Shown piece by piece: positions 53,601-59,600 of a stretch of DNA of 64,000 nt (position 1 is its first letter; the number at the start of each line of letters is the position of its first letter). Origin of the DNA: Symsagittifera roscoffensis (taxonomy: Eukaryota > Xenacoelomorpha > Acoela > Convolutidae); NCBI RefSeq assembly GCF_963678635.1, contig NC_087064.1, positions 31,720,369 to 31,784,368 on the forward strand, given 5' to 3'. The notes under the pieces were generated by a model. That model was not told where the DNA came from, made no database searches, and was given only the letters and a program-made list of their open reading frames with translations. Position numbers and translations under genes: made by a program.

Positions 53601-56600
53601 AAAATTCTACCGAGAACATAAGCTTGTTGCTTTGTACTGACAAGACCATTTTGAGCAATAAGTTGAGTTAACGATACAGAGTAAAAACAAGATTTACAGT
53701 TGAGAGGGAGGTAGTTGACAGTGGTTGAGTTGAAATTAATGTATTTAGAGCTGAGAGAGGAGGTAGTTGACGGTGGTTAAGTTGAAAATAAAATGATTTT
53801 TAGTTAAGAGAGAGGGGTACCTTCAACTGGAATGTGTGGGTTTAACCAATCAGAATAGATTTTCCTTATTTGGATTGTAGTCATGTGCAATCAGATTTCA
53901 GTTTCCTTTTATGGAATTCTTATAGAAAATTTGTGTCCAATCGGAAACAAAGCTCCATTTCGCACATTGTCTTTTGCATTCAAAAAAATATTTATTTTTG
54001 TTCCAGTCGTCGTATCCAATCAGACAAAAGTTTACCTTTTAAGGACTTAAATCTTCCAAATAAGTAAAAATATACACAAAAGCAATCGCAAAAATAAATG
54101 ACCAAAAATTGTTTGAAGTAAAAATAAGAAATATTGCCGATAAAAGTAACAAAAGAAGGAAAACTAACAAAAGTAGCATCTATACAATTTTTTTCATCAA
54201 GTTAATTGAATTTTTTGTATATAATCGATAAGGAATTGCTGATTTTTGAGTAGATAGTCAAGTTCTTTGATTTTGATGAAGATTTGAGAAGATAACTCAA
54301 AGTTGATGAATTTTTCAAAGCAAATCTCTGGATATCTGATTCCAAACCTGATCATGCAAGATTTTGAACTTTGAAAACTTTTAGAGAAATGGAGGAATAA
54401 AGAACTTTGCTGGGGAGTTTTGACAAATTTGAGAGTTGGATAGTTAATAAAAAGAGTCTTTGAAATATTATCGTACGACTTTTTTATTAACTTCAAGTTT
54501 TCTAAAATAAATAAAACTTCTTTTCTAGTCAGGTGTAACTCAGCAGTAAGTTTATAGCTTTGATACGCAATATGTGGAACAAAAGTAAACTCTTTGATTG
54601 AGTAAGTTTCCCTAAAGAGACCTTTACTTAGTCAGAGAACTCTATTTTAGACATCATAAACGTCCAAAAATTTAGGATAAAAGTAAGAATCTACATCTAT
54701 TTCATCAATAGAAAAATTACACGGAATACTTTCTGTTTTCTTGTAGAGTAATTTGAGGAAGTTGAAATGTTTTTTTTTTAATTGACATTTTAAAAAAATG
54801 AATAACTTGGATCCAAAGTTATGTCTAGAAACTGCTTAGTTCTGATTGGCTGAAAATTTTAGAAATATCGAAGGAATGACGTAGGCGATGACGTCATTAC
54901 CATGAAAGAATGTTGCGTGGGTGGTGACGTCACTTCTAATTATAGAATAACGTCATTACCATAAAAGGAAAATTGCGTAGGCGGTGACGTCGTTTCTATC
55001 CAAAAAAATGTTCCAAAATATTCCAAATTATTGAAGTAGCTGTCAATGAAAGAATGAAAAAGATCTTTAATCAGCTGAACGAACGTGGTAAAAATTATTC
55101 AAGTAATAAATTTGAGTACAAAGACGAATGCATTGAAGATTTGGAAGAAGCAGATATGATAACACAATTCTTGCGAACTCAGAAAAAGCAACTCATTGAT
55201 TTGAAACAAAATCTGGAGAGATATGTAAATATTTTACCTGTTTTTGGATTTAACAGCGGTAGATATGATTTATACTTGATCAAGTCCTACCTAATCCGCT
55301 ATTTGATTCGCGATAAAGAACAAGAAACAACCGTCATCAAAAAAGCAAATGACTTTATATCTTTCAAGTTTGAAGATGTACAATTTCTCGACATAATGAA
55401 GTTTCTGGGAGGGGTAACTACTATGGACTCCTTTCTCAAAGCCTATAATGCTAGCGAAACGAAAAGAATCTTTCTCTATGATTGGTTTGATAACCCAGAT
55501 AAACTTAACTTTCCTGAATTGCCACCGTATGAAGCCTTTTTCAGTAAACTTAGAAACATCAATCCTCTAAACAAAGAATTCATTGATTATGAGCTGCTTA
55601 GAAAAAGTGGGTTTGACGAACAACAGGCACTGAAAAAGCTTTAAATCAAGACTGTTTCTCCATCTGTTTTGGATAATTACAATTACTTACAAGAGACTTG
55701 GAAGAAAAATGGAGTGACAGTGTTCAAAGACTTTCTGAAGTGGTAAAACAACAAAGATGTAGTTCCAACCCTGGAGGCAATGCAAAAAATGATTCAATTT
55801 TAACATAACAAGGGGTTAGATAAAATGAAACTTGGATGTACACTTCCAAATCTAGCAAACATATGTCCACACAAATCTACAAATTACAAGTTTTATCCAT
55901 TTTGAAAGTGATAAAGACTTGTGTGAAAAAATTAGAGAGGACATGACTGGTGGACCTTCCATTTTTTTCACTCGACAAGCTGTAGTTGATGAAACATACA
56001 TCAGAAATTCATCAAATGTTTGTAAATCAACCGTTGGAATTGATGCAAGTCAGCTTTACCCTTTCTCAATGTGTCAAGATTTGCCAACAGGACTGTACAC
56101 GAGATGGGAGTTTGACACTGATATGCAGAAATTCAAGGCTAGTCATAATCGAACTCGCAACTTTGAGAATAATGTCATGTCTTTCTATCAAGAATCAAGA
56201 CCAGATTGTAAAACTGAGAGCTTTCTTACATCTGAAAAACATAAAAAAAACCGACCGTTTCAATGTTGATGGTTATTGCGATCACTGCAAAACAGTATTC
56301 GAAGCAATGGGATGTTACTACCACTTCTGTTCCAGTCAAGAAGCTCGTCCGTCCTTAACAGATCAGGATATTAAGCGAGGAAACAAGAAGAGAGAGATGG
56401 ATGATATGCGACGAGAATACATTAAAGAGAAAGGATACAAAGTGGAAGAAATGTGGGAGTGTGACTTGTGGGAAAATTTCAAAACCAATGAAAAAAACAA
56501 AAATCTTTTCAGAACCCACTTTCCCTATAAAAGATTTCTTTCTACAGACTCCCTTCTAGCAAGAATAAAAGATGGATCTCGTTTTGGCTACGTTCAGTGC

Positions 56601-59600
56601 GACTTAGTTGTTCCAGATGAACTAAAGTCAAAATTTGCCAATTTTCCTCTAACTTTCAAAAACACTGAGGTTACAAGAAACGATATTGGAGACTACATGA
56701 AAAACTATGCAATCGAGAACGAAATGTTAAAACATCCTCAGAGAATGCTGATTTCTAGTTTCAAGCTAGAAAATGGAACAGTTATAACTCCTCTGTTCAA
56801 CTTTTATATGGAACTTGGATTGCAGTGCACCAAAAATTACCGTTTTCTTCAATATTCTCCTCGGAAATGCTTTTATTATTTCGTTCAGTCAGTGTTTGAT
56901 GCTAGAAGAGAAAGAGATGAAAACACTTTGTCAGGAGTTGTAGCAGAAACTTTTGGGTAATTCATTGTATGGATATCAGATCATGGATAGATCCAGGCAT
57001 ACAATCACAAAATATCTGAACGATGAAAAAACCCACAAGGCAATCAATGAACCATTGTTCAAAAGACTGAATCCAGTTGAAAAAGACTTGTATGAGGATG
57101 AGTTGTTGAAATCAACCATTGAACATAGAGAACCCATCATCGTTGGATTTTTCATACTGCAGTATGCGAAAATGAGAATGTTGGAACACACACTCGCTTT
57201 ACTTAGCTCTTGCTGAAGAAAATTTATGAGACTGTATCAAACCAGATAAGAGAGCTGCTTGGGAAAAAATGAGGGAAAATGACTGCAGAGACTCTTTCAA
57301 GGCGGATGCAAAATCGAATTTTTTCCCTCGAACGTGTTGCAGTACGCATAAAAAGTATGATAAGCGGGAGCCGGGACTTTTTAAAGAAGAGTTTAGATGT
57401 ACAGAAATGCTATGTTAGATAAGTATAGAAACAAGTCAGATAAGTTCAAATTTAGCAGTAAAGGATTAAACAAGCGAGTTCTTGAAGATTCTGGAGACGG
57501 ATCCATGTCAAAGTACAGGAGAATGCTCGATGAAGCAATCAACTTAACATCTACAAATAGAGGATTCAGAACTATAAATCATATGGTGGCAACATATGAA
57601 CAGACAAAGAAAATACTAAGCTATTTTTATCCAAAAAGACAAGTACAAGATGATGGAATTCATACAAAACCATTTAACTTATAGGAACTGATCTGGTGTA
57701 GTAAACTTATTCATGATGTCGTATTATATTGGTTTTATGATATTTTGCCGTAAACTTTTTATACAATGCAGTGATTTATATACTTTTTGTAATTTATTTT
57801 TTTTTCTCTCAATTAGGTCAAATAATAGCTAATCGTATCGTGTTTTGAAGTTTTTTTGACAATTTTTTCAATTTTTTTGATAAAAAATCCAAGTTTTTGC
57901 ACAAAAACTCTTACCATTGACTTACCAAGCACCAAAAAACTAAAAATATAACCTTAATTATATAATCTTCAAACAATTAACAATTACATATACCCAATTA
58001 CATAACGCGCGCCGAGGTTTTTGTGAAAAAACTTAACATTTCCACACAAAAACCAAAAAAAAAACTTTTCTTACCATTATCTTACCATCACACTGAAACC
58101 TAGCATTGGTATTCCCTATCTTAATACATTGTAGACTCTATACCCAATCTTAATACATAGCATGGAAGACCGGAAATCTAAAAAGTATCTTAATACATGA
58201 GGTCTTCCATGCTCCCCCCCCCCCCCCCCCCCCCCCCCCCTGATCACCTCCAACATCTACTACTCCGGGTGGTTTTTTTCTTCAGACAAATTTTGATTTT
58301 GAACTAGCCATTTTGACGAAATTATGATTCAAAACATATTGTTGTGCTGAGTTTGAAACTGAAAAAAAAAATATTTCAGCAGTGAATATTTCTCGTAAAG
58401 TTATGGGGGTTTAAAGATAGCCATTTTGGACAATTTGGGAAAATTAACGCGCGATCAACTCGTAAGCGGAGATTTAATCCGTCTTAGAAATTGTTCCAAA
58501 TTGGTTGAAGGAAACTTTTTTGCCATAATTGATTTGTTACTGGGAACAAAATTTGTCACTTCGTACTTTATATGGCATGTGGGTGGGATATTTTCACAAA
58601 ATGTTTAATTTTAATTTTTTTTATTATCTTTTGTACATTCAATTTTTTATTGTTGTTACTGCGCTATGGACCTTGAAAAGCAGTCGGAACTATCAGTGCT
58701 TCGTCCTGATACGAGCAGTTTTGTTGTTCCAACTTTTGCAACGAAAGTAACGGAATATTTGTGCTTGGGGTGGTTTTTTGTTCTTCAGATAATTTTCGAC
58801 TTTTTATCTAGCCTTTTTTGTAATTTTTTAAATATTTTTCAAAAGGGATTGTTGTCTTGAGCTTACCGATTTGGCCAGTTTGGGACAATTGACGCGTGAT
58901 ATATTTTGCGCTATTAACGCATAAACGGAGATTTAATCCGTCTAAGAAATTGTTCCAAGTTGGTTGAAGGAAATTTATTTGCCATTATTGAGTTGTTACT
59001 AGAAGCGAAGTCTATCACTTTGTACCTTATATAGCTGTGGGGGATGAGCGAGATAATCTCAATTTTTTTAAATAATTTTTTTCATTTTATCTTACTTACA
59101 TTCAATTTTTTAGGTTATTACTGCTCCATAGACCTTAAAAGGCAGTCGGAACAATCAGGGCTTTGCCCTGACACGAGCAGGCTTGTTTCCTTTGACTACG
59201 AATCTATGTTATACACAGAGCTAGCGCTAAAGTTTAGGTATTTGACATGCTAGCTGCCTTTCGTTGCAACTGATTTTGAAATTTCGACAAAATTGAGCCT
59301 TCTAGCGGAGTGCAAAATCATTAAGCTTTGAAGAATTGTAGCAGTTTCATTTTTGTTCCAACTTTCGAAGAAAAGGGAATGTTTATGCTCGGTGTGGTTG
59401 TTCTATTCAGTCAATTTTTGCCGATCAGAAAAATACTTCCTGAGTTCGAATGTAAAAAGATATTTTACCTCCGATTAGTTTTTGAAAAGTTCTGGGGTTT
59501 TGAAAACTAGCAAATTAGCCATATTCTGGACTAAATTATGCGCGCTTTGAAGACTTTATTCATATTGCTGGTAGCTTAATGCGAATTAGTTATAGGCGGC

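Larger units (their letters stand above)
45907..58264. mobile_element. Polinton/Maverick-like element, 12.36 kb, complete ends but decayed
   Basis: The ends are AGTAGATGTTGGAGGTGATC and its reverse complement, with terminal inverted repeats of about 400 bp that include a poly-G run. Flanks CGGGGT (45901-45906) and CCGGGT (58265-58270) form an imperfect 6-bp target duplication. AG termini, 6-bp duplications and a protein-primed type family B polymerase are features of Polintons. The only recognised gene is that polymerase, which is broken. Several unidentified frames lie on the minus strand. No integrase, packaging ATPase, capsid or protease gene was recognised, so it is either a deletion derivative or belongs to a related lineage with a different gene set. 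It lies in intron 4 of gene copy 2. Confidence 0.8.
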
